Assembly: GCF_000812865.1 (NCBI RefSeq)
Contig: NZ_JSYL01000007.1
Coordinates: forward strand, 124,001 to 188,000
Length of the DNA: 64,000 nucleotides
Origin: Kaistella jeonii
Lineage (GTDB): Bacteria > Bacteroidota > Bacteroidia > Flavobacteriales > Weeksellaceae
Reading direction: 5' to 3'
Positions 8,434-16,487 of this stretch are shown here, piece after piece. The position numbers were made by a program, and so were the translations under genes. Every line of letters starts with the position of its first letter. The stretch's first letter is position 1. The notes beneath the pieces were generated by a model. The model was not told the DNA's origin, made no database searches, and was given only the letters and a program-made list of their open reading frames with translations.

Positions 8434-8649
8434 AAAAGAATTTACTTACTTCAACGCCACGAATACAAACAATCCCGACCATCAGAAAGCTTCTTTTCCC
8501 CAGCCCTTACTTCGACAGGTACTTCGGCAGGCTCAGTATGGCACTCAGCATAAAAAAGGGTGGAAGCTTTCTTCTCAAAGTAGCAACCTTCAAAGTATTT
8601 TGCCCGACCTTGGAGCTATTTGCGTTAAGAAAAAAGGAAATGTTTTTCA

Positions 8650-8693
8650 TGAACTATCCATGAAGTATCCTTGAAGTATCTATGAAGCATCTG
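8650..8693 (+). repeat. Four 11-bp direct repeats (iteron-like)
   Basis: TGAACTATCCA, TGAAGTATCCT, TGAAGTATCTA and TGAAGCATCTG are consecutive 11-bp units, with a degenerate fifth after them. The one-helical-turn period places equivalent faces on the same side of the DNA. They lie ~270 bp upstream of the 252-aa gene. Confidence 0.7.
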
Positions 8694-8964
8694 TTAAGTA
8701 AATGAGGGGTAGCGGATGTCAGGTCTTCGATCTGACCCGTCCTGAAATAATTACTCATAATCCAACTGCATACTGGTGCAGTTCGGCAATTTTCCGGCAT
8801 TTCCCGCAGAATCCGGAACAAACATTCCCTTTCGGCAGAAACAGCCCTAACCGGCATGAACACTTGCATAACATCATTTTATTGCCAAATTTTGTCAAGT
8901 GATCACAACAGGTTTAACCAGGTGTACCTCAACATCTGATTCTTAATTTATAAAAATCAAAAAA
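8694..8964. other. Leader region of the four-gene cassette
   Basis: No gene is called; frames on both strands (8702-8902 plus, 8654-8869 minus) lack family features. It contains a hairpin GTCAGGTC-TTC-GATCTGAC at 8718-8736 and an A-rich stretch immediately before the ATG at 8965. No TAnnTTTG box is obvious. Confidence 0.5.
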
Positions 8965-9723
8965 ATGGCACGACAAAAAGGACTTATTAAATTGAAAGGA
9001 ACGATGGGTGATATCACCTTCTATCGTACCAGAGATGGCTACATGGCCCGGGAAAAAGGCGGAATCTCCGCAGAAAGAATGCGCACCGATCCCGCGTTTC
9101 AGCGCACCCGGGAAAATATGGCAGAATTCGGAAGAGCAGGCAAGGCAGGCAAAACACTGCGAAATTCAATGCAGAGCCTCTTGCGCACTGCTGCCGACCC
9201 CAGAATGGTGAGCAGACTGACCAAAGAAATGGTGAAAGTGATCCAGATGGATGCCACCAATCCCCGCGGCCAGCGCAATGTCATCGATGGTGAAGCTGAG
9301 TTGCTTCAGGGTTTTGAATTCAATATCAGCGGAAAACTGGGAACCTCCATTGTGGCGCCTTTTACTGCAACTTTGGACAGGGTGACGGGTGATGCGATCA
9401 TCGATATTGAAGCCTATGTTCCGACCGACAGCGTAATTGCTCCCGCGGGAAGCACCCACTACAAAATGGTATCCGCAGCAATGGACATTAATTTTGAAAG
9501 CGAAACCTTTGCTTCCGAGAAAAATGAAACACCGGTACTTCCTTTAAGCTCAGTACTTACGGCTCCCTTACAGTTGAATAACAATCTGCCCACGGCATCG
9601 ACCAATCCTTTGTTTTTGGTCTTCGGGATCAGCTTTTATCAGGAAGTGAACGGCACCTTTTATGAGCTGAAAAATGGCGCTTACAATGCCCTGCAGATCG
9701 TAAAAGTGGATGGAACACCATAG
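8965..9723 (+). CDS. Conserved Bacteroidota protein of unknown function (252 aa), first gene of a four-gene cassette
   Basis: It opens MARQKGLIKLKGTMGDITFY with a strongly basic N-terminal third (TRDGYMAREKGGISAERM, RTRENMAEFGRAGKAGKTLR), helical up to ~110. It then becomes beta-rich with Ser/Thr/Pro-heavy strands to the end (FYELKNGAYNALQIVKVDG). There is no signal peptide or membrane segment. I recall similar proteins as hypothetical in many Bacteroidota genomes but know no function. It is followed after 2 bp by the DUF5675 gene, and the next two genes overlap, so one transcript is likely. G+C is visibly higher than in the polysaccharide locus, which may mean a separate history. Confidence 0.8.
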   Translation: MARQKGLIKLKGTMGDITFYRTRDGYMAREKGGISAERMRTDPAFQRTRENMAEFGRAGKAGKTLRNSMQSLLRTAADPRMVSRLTKEMVKVIQMDATNPRGQRNVIDGEAELLQGFEFNISGKLGTSIVAPFTATLDRVTGDAIIDIEAYVPTDSVIAPAGSTHYKMVSAAMDINFESETFASEKNETPVLPLSSVLTAPLQLNNNLPTASTNPLFLVFGISFYQEVNGTFYELKNGAYNALQIVKVDGTP

Positions 9724-9725
9724 CG

Positions 9726-10130
9726 ATGGACCTCTGCCTGCTCAGAACCTACCACAGCAAGGGCGTCAATGGCGTCCTGCTGCTGGATGGTAGCGAATTA
9801 TGCAAAACCATCGAACTGCCCTGGGTACAGAATATGCCACGAATATCCTGCATACCCGAAGGAAGATATGTTTTGCGTAAGAGGTACAGCCCGAAATTTA
9901 AATGGCATTTTGAATTGGCAAACGTTCCGGGTCGCTCTGCGATACTCCTGCACCCCGCTAATGATGCCGCCCGCGAACTCAAGGGCTGCATTGCTCCGGT
10001 TTTGCAACATACCGGCGAAGGAAAAGGCACTTCTTCTCGAATAGCCTTCGAACGAATGAAAGATCGCCTCTATCCAATACTGGATAAAGGTCAAATACTA
10101 CAGCTAACCATAAAAAATAAGATGAAATGA
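9726..10130 (+). CDS. DUF5675 family protein
   Basis: 134 aa. The pattern matches DUF5675: LRTYHSKGVNGVLLLDGSELCKTIELPW, then CIPEGRYVLRKRYSPKF, then SAILLHPANDAARELKGCIAP. DUF5675 proteins are small soluble proteins of unknown activity, several found in phage-like neighbourhoods. The conserved His in ILLHPAN and Cys in KGCIAP look like active-site candidates by analogy with small lysis or hydrolase folds, which is inference only. It starts 2 bp after the 252-aa gene, and its stop overlaps the next ATG. Confidence 0.78.
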   Translation: MDLCLLRTYHSKGVNGVLLLDGSELCKTIELPWVQNMPRISCIPEGRYVLRKRYSPKFKWHFELANVPGRSAILLHPANDAARELKGCIAPVLQHTGEGKGTSSRIAFERMKDRLYPILDKGQILQLTIKNKMK

Positions 10131-10345
10131 AAAAGATCATCAGTCGTTTACAGGAACCCACTCCAAGGTTCTTTCGGCGAATCAGAAATTTCGGTCTGCT
10201 TTTAACAGGGATCAGTGCAGTAATTTCTACTGCAGTGATTCCCCTCCCCGCGGTTCTCATCACGATTGCCGGATATACTGCCCTTGCCGGTGGTATCGCC
10301 AGTGCAGTGAGTCAGACGGCGGTAATAAAAGAAGAAAAGCCGTGA
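10127..10345 (+). CDS. Small membrane protein, holin-sized (72 aa)
   Basis: A basic N-terminus (KKIISRLQEPTPRFFRRIR) is followed by two adjacent hydrophobic segments, ~24-42 and ~44-64, with a short Pro turn between them, and a charged tail (KEEKP). Its start overlaps the DUF5675 stop by 4 bp (ATGA), so the two are translationally coupled. Size, hairpin topology and neighbours resemble phage holins, but no holin family is recognised. Confidence 0.7.
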   Translation: MKKIISRLQEPTPRFFRRIRNFGLLLTGISAVISTAVIPLPAVLITIAGYTALAGGIASAVSQTAVIKEEKP

Positions 10346-10530
10346 TCCAGTTTGATGCTGCACAGCGCATCAGCACCACCTGTGGTATGGTGCTCATTAT
10401 TCTCGTGCAGATACAGAATGAAGAGATCGTGAGAACAGTACTGTTGGCGGGTATTGGAGGTACCGCCAGTTACGTCTTCACGCTCGGACTGAAATACCTC
10501 ATCGATTACCTCAGAAAAAAAATGAAGTAA
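10342..10530 (+). CDS. Small membrane protein (62 aa), last gene of cassette
   Basis: It overlaps the previous stop by 4 bp. There are two short hydrophobic stretches (TCGMVLIILVQ near 13-23 and VLLAGIGGTASYVFTLGL near 33-51) and a basic end (KYLIDYLRKKMK). An intrinsic terminator follows 10 bp after the stop, closing the four-gene unit. It is not recognised; either a second holin-like protein or a partner of the preceding one. Confidence 0.65.
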   Translation: MIQFDAAQRISTTCGMVLIILVQIQNEEIVRTVLLAGIGGTASYVFTLGLKYLIDYLRKKMK

Positions 10531-10540
10531 TCCTTACCAC

Positions 10541-10568
10541 AAGGGTCTCCCACAAGGAGACCTTTTTT
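10541..10568 (+). terminator. Intrinsic terminator after the four-gene cassette
   Basis: GGTCTCC-CACAA-GGAGACC followed by TTTTTT, extended by A/T and G.T pairs at the base. Confidence 0.88.
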
Positions 10569-10639
10569 GCTGCCCATCCTCAATCATGATATTGTGAATT
10601 TTAAACCGATACCACCGCTTTTAAAATCGTACCACCATC

Positions 10640-10718
10640 GTTAACCAGCAACGGTCGCTGAGCGAAGTCGAAGCGTCACCCACTTGCGCTGAGCAGAGTC
10701 GAAGCGTCACTCCTCCTC
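10640..10718. repeat. REP-like CGCTGAGC..AGTCGAAGCGTCAC words
   Basis: Two copies of GCTGAGC(G/A)(A/G)AGTCGAAGCGTCAC lie here, the same word as at 3740-3835. A related word is found inside the coding sequence at 11240-11262. Confidence 0.7.
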
Positions 10719-11948
10719 TCAAACACGCTCCTTCTCCACTTCCCGATACTCCTCCAATATCGCCTCCCAAACCGCCTTTTGTTCGTAAGGCAAAATACTT
10801 TCCTGAGCTTTGCTTTTTAAAGTTTGATAAAGAGCAGGATCATTGAGAAGTTCTTCCATAGCGATCTGCAGGGAATGACTATCTTTTGGTGGCACAATAA
10901 GACCATTGCGTTCGTGTTGGACGATTTCATTGCAACCATTGATATCCGTCACTATGGCGGGAATATTCATGGCTAAACTTTGTAGTACAACATTCGGAAA
11001 ACCTTCGCGGTAGCTTGGGAAAACCAAAGCATCGCTTATTGCAAAATAAGGACGAACTTCTTGCTGAAAACCCACGGAAAGAATATGGGGATTGGTCTCT
11101 ATTTCTTTTAAAGTTTCCGGATTGAGAGGATCGAGATGTTGCTCTAAAGGGCCTACAAGAAGTAATTTAGGTTGTAATTGCTTAGTTGTGGAATGCTGAA
11201 TGCTGGATGTTGAATATTGGATGTTGGATGTTGAATGTTGGCTGCGGTCGTTGAGCGGAGTCGAAACGACGTTTTTAAAGGCACTGACCAGTTCATTAAT
11301 GCCTTTGTCTTTTACGAGTCTGCCTACAAAAATAAAGACGAAATCATTCTCCGAAATTCCAAGACTAATTCTTAAGTCTTTCTGCAGGTTTTCTGAGATT
11401 TGATTGCAGTTAAAATAGGTAGTATTAATTCCGTTAACGTTGCCATTGGCTATTATTTTGAGCAGTTTTCTTGTGATATGGTACTGTAATAAATCTTGCT
11501 TTACCCCTATTCCTTCGGGGTAAACATTAGTCGCACATCCAGCCAATAAGCGGTCCATCCAAATAAGAACAATTTTAAAGAAACCTTTTTTAGAAGGGAA
11601 AATTAAGCCCGTAAAAGTGTGCATTCTTACGGGAACTCCCGCCAGCCGTGCGGCAATCATAGAAAGCAGACCCGCTTTTGGAGTAATGGAATGGACAATA
11701 TCGGGCTTTTCTTTTCTGAAATAACGGTACAACCGATACAAAGAAACCAGATCAGTAAATGGTGATATTTCACGGGCCATTTCGAGGGCATGAACCTTAA
11801 CATTCTCTCTCTGCTCAACCTCTTCCAAATCCCTTCCTTCTCCAGAAATAGCCGTAACTTCATAGAACTGGTTCAAATACCGCAATTGTCCTGTCAGTAA
11901 GAGATTAAGGGAAATGGGAACGGTGGAAATTCGAAAAAGTTTTTTCAA
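10719..11948 (-). CDS. GT4-type glycosyltransferase carrying an in-frame repeat insertion
   Basis: 409 aa with a GT-B layout. The N-terminal domain has DIVHSITPKAGLLSMIAARLAG and RMHTFTGLIFPS. The C-terminal domain has FVFIFVGRLVKDKGINELVSAF and SDALVFPSYREGFPNVVLQS (the usual E-x7-E, with Gln at the second position). It most resembles EpsD/PglA-like enzymes that add a hexosamine to a lipid-linked acceptor. Residues ~227-258 (11175-11270) are low-complexity Ser/Asn/Gln/His and are encoded by intergenic-type repeats. Homologues as I remember them go almost directly from SAF to KLLLVG. The start is TTG at 11948 with no in-frame ATG before conserved sequence. A -7 box at 11996-12003 gives it its own promoter. 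Confidence 0.88.
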   Translation of the reverse strand: MKKLFRISTVPISLNLLLTGQLRYLNQFYEVTAISGEGRDLEEVEQRENVKVHALEMAREISPFTDLVSLYRLYRYFRKEKPDIVHSITPKAGLLSMIAARLAGVPVRMHTFTGLIFPSKKGFFKIVLIWMDRLLAGCATNVYPEGIGVKQDLLQYHITRKLLKIIANGNVNGINTTYFNCNQISENLQKDLRISLGISENDFVFIFVGRLVKDKGINELVSAFKNVVSTPLNDRSQHSTSNIQYSTSSIQHSTTKQLQPKLLLVGPLEQHLDPLNPETLKEIETNPHILSVGFQQEVRPYFAISDALVFPSYREGFPNVVLQSLAMNIPAIVTDINGCNEIVQHERNGLIVPPKDSHSLQIAMEELLNDPALYQTLKSKAQESILPYEQKAVWEAILEEYREVEKERV

Positions 11949-11995
11949 GGGTAAAATAGATCAGCGGGTAAACTTAAGTGTAAAAGTAGCAAAAA

Positions 11996-12003
11996 CAAAG
12001 ATA
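11996..12003 (-). promoter_or_regulatory. -7 box TATCTTTG for the terminal glycosyltransferase
   Basis: An exact match to TAnnTTTG on the minus strand, 48 bp upstream of the TTG start at 11948. No clear -33 TTTG was found. Confidence 0.55.
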
Positions 12004-12263
12004 AATTATTTCTTTGAACGGAGGTTGTTTTTGCATAACGAGTTTCGGCTAAGGAATAAAGGCAAGCAATCTGAATCCAAGTAAGTTATCGAAATCGTAT
12101 CAATACGGGGAAGAGTGATGAAGCAATCTACCCATTTCGCTTAGCCGAATATACTGCATTTCATTGCTGCGTATTTCTTACTTCCGCTGGTGAAGGTGTT
12201 TGCTGAAAGATTTACGTGCAGTAATGTTCAGCCGACCATAAGAAGGTATTGGTTAAATTGTTC
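12004..12263. other. Intergenic, nothing recognised
   Basis: Short frames on both strands only. Around 12110-12145 there is a faint GATGAAGCAATCTACCCATTTCGCTTAGCCGA stretch (two words) that looks like a decayed REP-like repeat. Confidence 0.5.
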
Positions 12264-13361
12264 TTACTTAGTTCGGAGAATCTCTTCATATAAGTTGATA
12301 TGTTCAGCCACCATTTTGCAAATATCATATTCTTTTGCACGGGCCACACATTTTTCCACGGTAGCAATATAATGGTCTGCATCATTGGACAAATGAAGAA
12401 TTTCTTCTGCCAACTGTTTCTCATCTCCCAAAGGGAAAAGGATACCTGCACCGGAAACCACTTCCTTTAAACCTGGAACATCACTCGCTACAAAAGGTTT
12501 TCCCGAAGCCATACCTTCAATACTGGATAAAGATAATCCTTCATATTTAGAGGAAAGGACAATAATATCACTGGTTTTCAATAATCTAGGTACATCATTT
12601 CTTATACCAAGGAAAAGTACTCGCAATCCCAGATTCAATCTATTGACTACATCTATAGCATTCTGTCTTAAAATTCCGTTTCCTACAAATACAAGTTTAA
12701 AATGATCTGGAAGTTCAACCAACGCTCTAATTACCGTCGCTTGGTCTTTTGGCTCCTGAAAAGAGGAAACCTGTAAAATCAAAATATCTGATTGTTTTAG
12801 GTTAGATGCTATCTCATTTGGTTGATAAGGAGAAGCTTCATGAATTTTACCTAATGAGATCCCGTTCTCAATAACTATTATTTTTTCTTCTTTGAGGTCA
12901 GTATGGGCTAGAATCTTCTGTTTTACCGCTGGAGTAATCGCAATGATTTTATGGTATTGGTTATAAATGATTTTATCGAAGGGTTTAAATATCTTATTTT
13001 TAAATCTGCGGTTAGAGGTACTATGTTCTGTAAAGATTAATTTAGATTTTGCACCCGAAAGCATTTTAGCGATTGCGACATAATGTTGTGCAGGAAAAAG
13101 ATGGACATGCACAATGTCGTATTCTTTAAGGAAAGGAATAATGCCGAAAATATTTTTAGGATGATAGACTGAGGAAGTTCCTAGGGTAAAAATTTGGCAA
13201 CATTTCTTAGCGACGAGTTCCTGCAAAAAAGGATGATTGGTTCCATTTAATAATAGAAGATCTGCGGTTATCCCATGCTCTTCATACAGTGGTAAAGTTT
13301 CGATGACTAATTTTTCTGCACCACCGGTTTCTAAACTGTTAATAATGTGAAGGATTTTCAT
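12264..13361 (-). CDS. GT4-family glycosyltransferase
   Basis: 366 aa. The ATG at 13361 overlaps the upstream stop as TGATG, so I prefer it to the TTG two codons earlier. The N-terminus MKILHIINSLETGGAEKLVI is typical of GT4 GGAE loops. There is an acceptor-domain segment DIVHVHLFPAQHYVAIAKML, a Rossmann restart at LILQVSSFQEPKDQATVIRA and the donor motif SSKYEGLSLSSIEGMASGKP (E-x7-E). It is retaining and nucleotide-sugar dependent, acting at the cytoplasmic face. Sugar specificity cannot be read. It is translationally coupled to the GT2 gene upstream. Confidence 0.88.
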   Translation of the reverse strand: MKILHIINSLETGGAEKLVIETLPLYEEHGITADLLLLNGTNHPFLQELVAKKCCQIFTLGTSSVYHPKNIFGIIPFLKEYDIVHVHLFPAQHYVAIAKMLSGAKSKLIFTEHSTSNRRFKNKIFKPFDKIIYNQYHKIIAITPAVKQKILAHTDLKEEKIIVIENGISLGKIHEASPYQPNEIASNLKQSDILILQVSSFQEPKDQATVIRALVELPDHFKLVFVGNGILRQNAIDVVNRLNLGLRVLFLGIRNDVPRLLKTSDIIVLSSKYEGLSLSSIEGMASGKPFVASDVPGLKEVVSGAGILFPLGDEKQLAEEILHLSNDADHYIATVEKCVARAKEYDICKMVAEHINLYEEILRTK

Positions 13362-14254
13362 CAGCAATTTTTCTCCGTTTTTAAACGAATGTAGAAGTTA
13401 AGTAAAATTCCGAGTGGAATTGCTGAAAGAACCAAGAGAGTATGTTTTGTTTTAAAAAGAGAGTCAAAGTCTTTAGAAAATAAATTAGAGGACACCAAAT
13501 GAACTGCATTTTTAAATCGCTCTTTAAAAGTAAGTCCATAATCGATGCGGGAGATTCTGGAGAAGGCAAATCCACGTGGGTTTCTGCGGTATTGTTTGAG
13601 CATATTTCGGGTAGAACCATCTTCCTGATATTCTACGATGCACCAAATTTCATTCACTGGTTTTATATACGCAAATTGATCGGCCAAGAGAGATTTATAA
13701 TCCAAGGGAACTAAACGTTCACCTTCATAAATAGGATATGGCGGAACTTTTTTCATGATCTCTGTTTTATAGACAATTTTTTTATCGCCTGTAAGGCGGT
13801 ATTTTAAATAAATTTCATTGAACCTTATCTTTTTTAAATATTGCGGAAAGGGAGTGCCGATGAGATTTCCTTTCTGATCTGCATCCAGACCGACTACCGC
13901 ATAGAAATCATCATCATTTTCAATGTCCTCCAGATGATTTAAAATACTTTCTATAGCATTCCCAGACATCATATCATCAGAATCGATGCAGGTATTCCAA
14001 GGTGTTGTTATATTTTCATAGGCCACATTATGGGCAGAATGCATGCCTTCGTTCTTTTTATACAAATAGACGATCTCAATGGCATTCACCTGTTGCCAGA
14101 TTTTCACCAGATCTTCCGTAGCGTCGGTGGAACCATCGTCAATGATCATCCAGATAAAATTTTTATCAGTTTGCTCCTGTAAACTTTGGTACAATCGGGG
14201 AAGCAGATGAATCCGATTAAAAGTGGGTGTAAAAACGGTTAATTTTCTCATCAT
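13361..14254 (-). CDS. GT2-family glycosyltransferase
   Basis: 297 aa, GT-A fold. MMRKLTVFTPTFNRIHLLPR leads into IIDDGSTDATEDLV and then the metal-binding DSDDMM (NTCIDSDDMMSGNAIESI). A C-terminal hydrophobic stretch (LLVLSAIPLGILLNFYI) may touch the membrane. Two Met codons stand in tandem, directly after the stop of the EpsG-like gene with no gap. An inverting transferase for polysaccharide repeat-unit assembly is the natural role; donor unknown. Confidence 0.86.
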   Translation of the reverse strand: MMRKLTVFTPTFNRIHLLPRLYQSLQEQTDKNFIWMIIDDGSTDATEDLVKIWQQVNAIEIVYLYKKNEGMHSAHNVAYENITTPWNTCIDSDDMMSGNAIESILNHLEDIENDDDFYAVVGLDADQKGNLIGTPFPQYLKKIRFNEIYLKYRLTGDKKIVYKTEIMKKVPPYPIYEGERLVPLDYKSLLADQFAYIKPVNEIWCIVEYQEDGSTRNMLKQYRRNPRGFAFSRISRIDYGLTFKERFKNAVHLVSSNLFSKDFDSLFKTKHTLLVLSAIPLGILLNFYIRLKTEKNC

Positions 14255-15346
14255 TTATTTGATTACATTCATAAAATAGGTAAACATAAAATAAACGAAT
14301 AAAATAGCACCAAATATCTTGTATTGCTCCTTCCAGATTTTATAACGAAACATAGGATAAGCAAATATAACAGGCATAAGAAACCAGGAAAGATAAGCAA
14401 AACGGTTACTATATGCGGCCGTGATCACGAGAATCCAGAACGCATTGGCGATACAGTACATGCCAAAAACATGGACATAAAAGGGATCCGTAATTTTTTT
14501 CTTGAAAATAAAATAAGCTCCCGTAAAAACTGCTGATCCACTGTACACCAGAAAATCCCACCGAAAACCTGTGGCTGAAGCTTCGTCTCCGGCGGTGATC
14601 ACATTATTAAGATATCCGCTCGTACGGTCTTCCATTCCTAATGTTGCGAACAGGGAAGACCAAGAACTCCCACCTACTACAGAAAGAGGGATAGCTAAGA
14701 ACCAAATGTAAATATAGACTTTAGGATTTTTATAAATACCCGAAACGATAAAGGCTGCAATAGGAATAACGAGAGAAGCGTGCATGAAAAAACCCAAACC
14801 AAACCAAAAGTACATCCAGTATTTTTTATTGTAAAAATACAGGCCCATTAAAAAAAAAGAAGTTGCCAATCCATTTCTCAATCCATTGGTACCGTAAGAC
14901 CAAAAAGAAAAAGAACTGATTATCATGAACATTGCAAAGAACCAATAACGGGGAAAATATTTGCGGGAAAAAAGAAAGCAGGGAATTACATACATAACAT
15001 CTACCATGAGAAAAAAACTATTAATGCTCATGATATTACTGCTGAATTTCATTAAATAATTAAATAAATAATCACTTTTTATTTTGACATCAACACCTTT
15101 TTGCAATAAATCGTAGACTCTCGCATAATTTTGAGTATCTCCAAAATAATCGTTATTTATAGGTCGTAAACCCATATACAAAATCAAAGTTAATACGACT
15201 GCGTATCCAAAAGAATAAAAGAAGTTAATACTCTGTTCATCATTCACATCAAAAATTAGGGCATGAAAGCATATGAGTAATGCGATAATCAACAATACAT
15301 TATAATAAATGGCGGTATATGATTGTGCGGGGATCCAGTCAAACAC
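14255..15346 (-). CDS. EpsG-family (Wzy-like) polysaccharide polymerase
   Basis: 363 aa with about ten hydrophobic helices. It carries EpsG landmarks: YMGLRPINNDYFGDTQNYAR after the second or third helix (R-x5-D..DT-Y) and SYGTNGLRNGLATSFFLMGL followed by FGLGFFMHASLVIPI. EpsG proteins polymerise lipid-linked repeat units at the periplasmic face. The start codon is GTG at 15346. It sits among cytoplasmic glycosyltransferases. Its presence beside an ABC exporter further up the locus is unusual, because ABC-dependent pathways do not need a Wzy-type polymerase. Confidence 0.85.
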   Translation of the reverse strand: MFDWIPAQSYTAIYYNVLLIIALLICFHALIFDVNDEQSINFFYSFGYAVVLTLILYMGLRPINNDYFGDTQNYARVYDLLQKGVDVKIKSDYLFNYLMKFSSNIMSINSFFLMVDVMYVIPCFLFSRKYFPRYWFFAMFMIISSFSFWSYGTNGLRNGLATSFFLMGLYFYNKKYWMYFWFGLGFFMHASLVIPIAAFIVSGIYKNPKVYIYIWFLAIPLSVVGGSSWSSLFATLGMEDRTSGYLNNVITAGDEASATGFRWDFLVYSGSAVFTGAYFIFKKKITDPFYVHVFGMYCIANAFWILVITAAYSNRFAYLSWFLMPVIFAYPMFRYKIWKEQYKIFGAILFVYFMFTYFMNVIK

Positions 15347-15366
15347 GGAAGTAGGTTAAGGTTAAC

Positions 15367-16482
15367 TTATTTTTTGTTAATTAGTGAAATGAATAAATTT
15401 GTCCAATGCTGCATGACGATTTCAATACGGAAGCGCAGGACGTTTTCCCGTCCTTTTGCACTCATTTGGTGGCGGAGATTTTCGTTTTGCATCATCTCTT
15501 TTAATTTCGATACAAAAATATCTAAATTTTTATAAGGTACAATAAAAGAATCTTCCTCATTTTTCAAAATATATTGGGGACCTGTAGGACTATCGTACGA
15601 AATTACCGGTAAGCCTACTGATAATGCTTCCAGTAAAACCATGGGAAAACATTCACTTTCAGAAGTCATCGCATAAATGCTGTAATCTTTCATTTCAACT
15701 TTCAAATCTGGAGCAATACCCATGAATTTAATTTGGTTTTGTAAACCGTATTCACTAATCTTCTGCTCTAGTTTGGCTTGCGTTCCTGAATAATCCTCTC
15801 CAAAAAAATGCAACTGCCAACCGGGGAAATCTTTAGCCACCCCGGCAAAAGCTTCTATAAGATCCCAAAAATTTTTGACAGGCGAAATACGCCCTGCTGC
15901 CATGATTTTTTTGGAAGTGAGGTCTGCTCTTATACTGGAAATCTCTGCGGGGTTAGGAATCACGGTGATGTTTTCACTTCTGTAAAATTGACGTTCTGAT
16001 TCGTTAAGCACTACCAATTGATCGTATTTCTTTTCAATTGATATAGTCAATTGATGCAGTAATTTTGTTTTAAGGGTTTTTGGCTCGGCTGCATAAAAAT
16101 AGCGGGAAGAATGAAACTCTTTTATTTTGGGAATTTGCCTCACCAAAAATGGAATAAAATAAAAATCAGGGCCGAAATGGCAACTAATGATCACATCTGG
16201 TTTTAAACCCTTCAGAACTTTCTTTAAAGCTAAAATATGATGAGGAACTTTTTGTAAATTATAAGGATGATAATAGCTTTCGGAGATTTCATAATTTACA
16301 TCCAGATCGATGAATTTTATTTTAGGACTGAAATGGTAGATCGGTTTTTTATTTTTTTGTCTGTACGTAACAATTGTTACCTCATCTCCTAAAATATTTG
16401 CCAGATAATTTGATTTTTGAGAAAGCACTTTTTCTACTCCCCCGTGAAGAAATGTTTGATCGGTAAGATAAAGAACTTTCAT
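15367..16482 (-). CDS. GT4-family glycosyltransferase
   Basis: 371 aa, GT-B. The N-terminal motif is TDQTFLHGGVEKVLSQKSNY, the acceptor-domain segment is LKPDVIISCHFGPDFYFIPF, and the donor domain begins KIMAAGRISPVKNFWDLIEA and carries TSESECFPMVLLEALSVGLP. It ends 20 bp before the EpsG-like gene and begins 5 bp after the GT32-like gene, within one run of minus-strand genes. Retaining nucleotide-sugar transferase; acceptor not predictable. Confidence 0.88.
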   Translation of the reverse strand: MKVLYLTDQTFLHGGVEKVLSQKSNYLANILGDEVTIVTYRQKNKKPIYHFSPKIKFIDLDVNYEISESYYHPYNLQKVPHHILALKKVLKGLKPDVIISCHFGPDFYFIPFLVRQIPKIKEFHSSRYFYAAEPKTLKTKLLHQLTISIEKKYDQLVVLNESERQFYRSENITVIPNPAEISSIRADLTSKKIMAAGRISPVKNFWDLIEAFAGVAKDFPGWQLHFFGEDYSGTQAKLEQKISEYGLQNQIKFMGIAPDLKVEMKDYSIYAMTSESECFPMVLLEALSVGLPVISYDSPTGPQYILKNEEDSFIVPYKNLDIFVSKLKEMMQNENLRHQMSAKGRENVLRFRIEIVMQHWTNLFISLINKK

Positions 16483-16487
16483 TACAC

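Larger units (their letters stand above)
7562..8649. repeat. 1.1 kb non-coding block of repeated hairpin elements
   Basis: Three repeat relationships stand out. 7585-7735 and 8480-8630 are near-identical direct copies 895 bp apart. Each begins with an inverted repeat AGAAAGCTTC...GAAGCTTTCT (7589-7677 and 8484-8572) enclosing GACAGGTACTTCGGCAGGCT. 7711-7947 and 8195-8433 are two copies of a longer hairpin element. 8022-8160 is a decayed copy of it. Frames such as 8284-8553 and 7705-7905 run through the repeats and carry no family features, so I do not call genes. Confidence 0.75.

Noticed and set aside
8284-8553. 89-aa and 95-aa frames in the repeat block as genes
   Set aside because: They run through the hairpin element and its neighbours, reappear wherever the repeat occurs, and show no family features.
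8650-8693. 11-bp repeats as a plasmid origin (iterons)
   Set aside because: No replication initiator gene nearby; kept only as an iteron-like observation.
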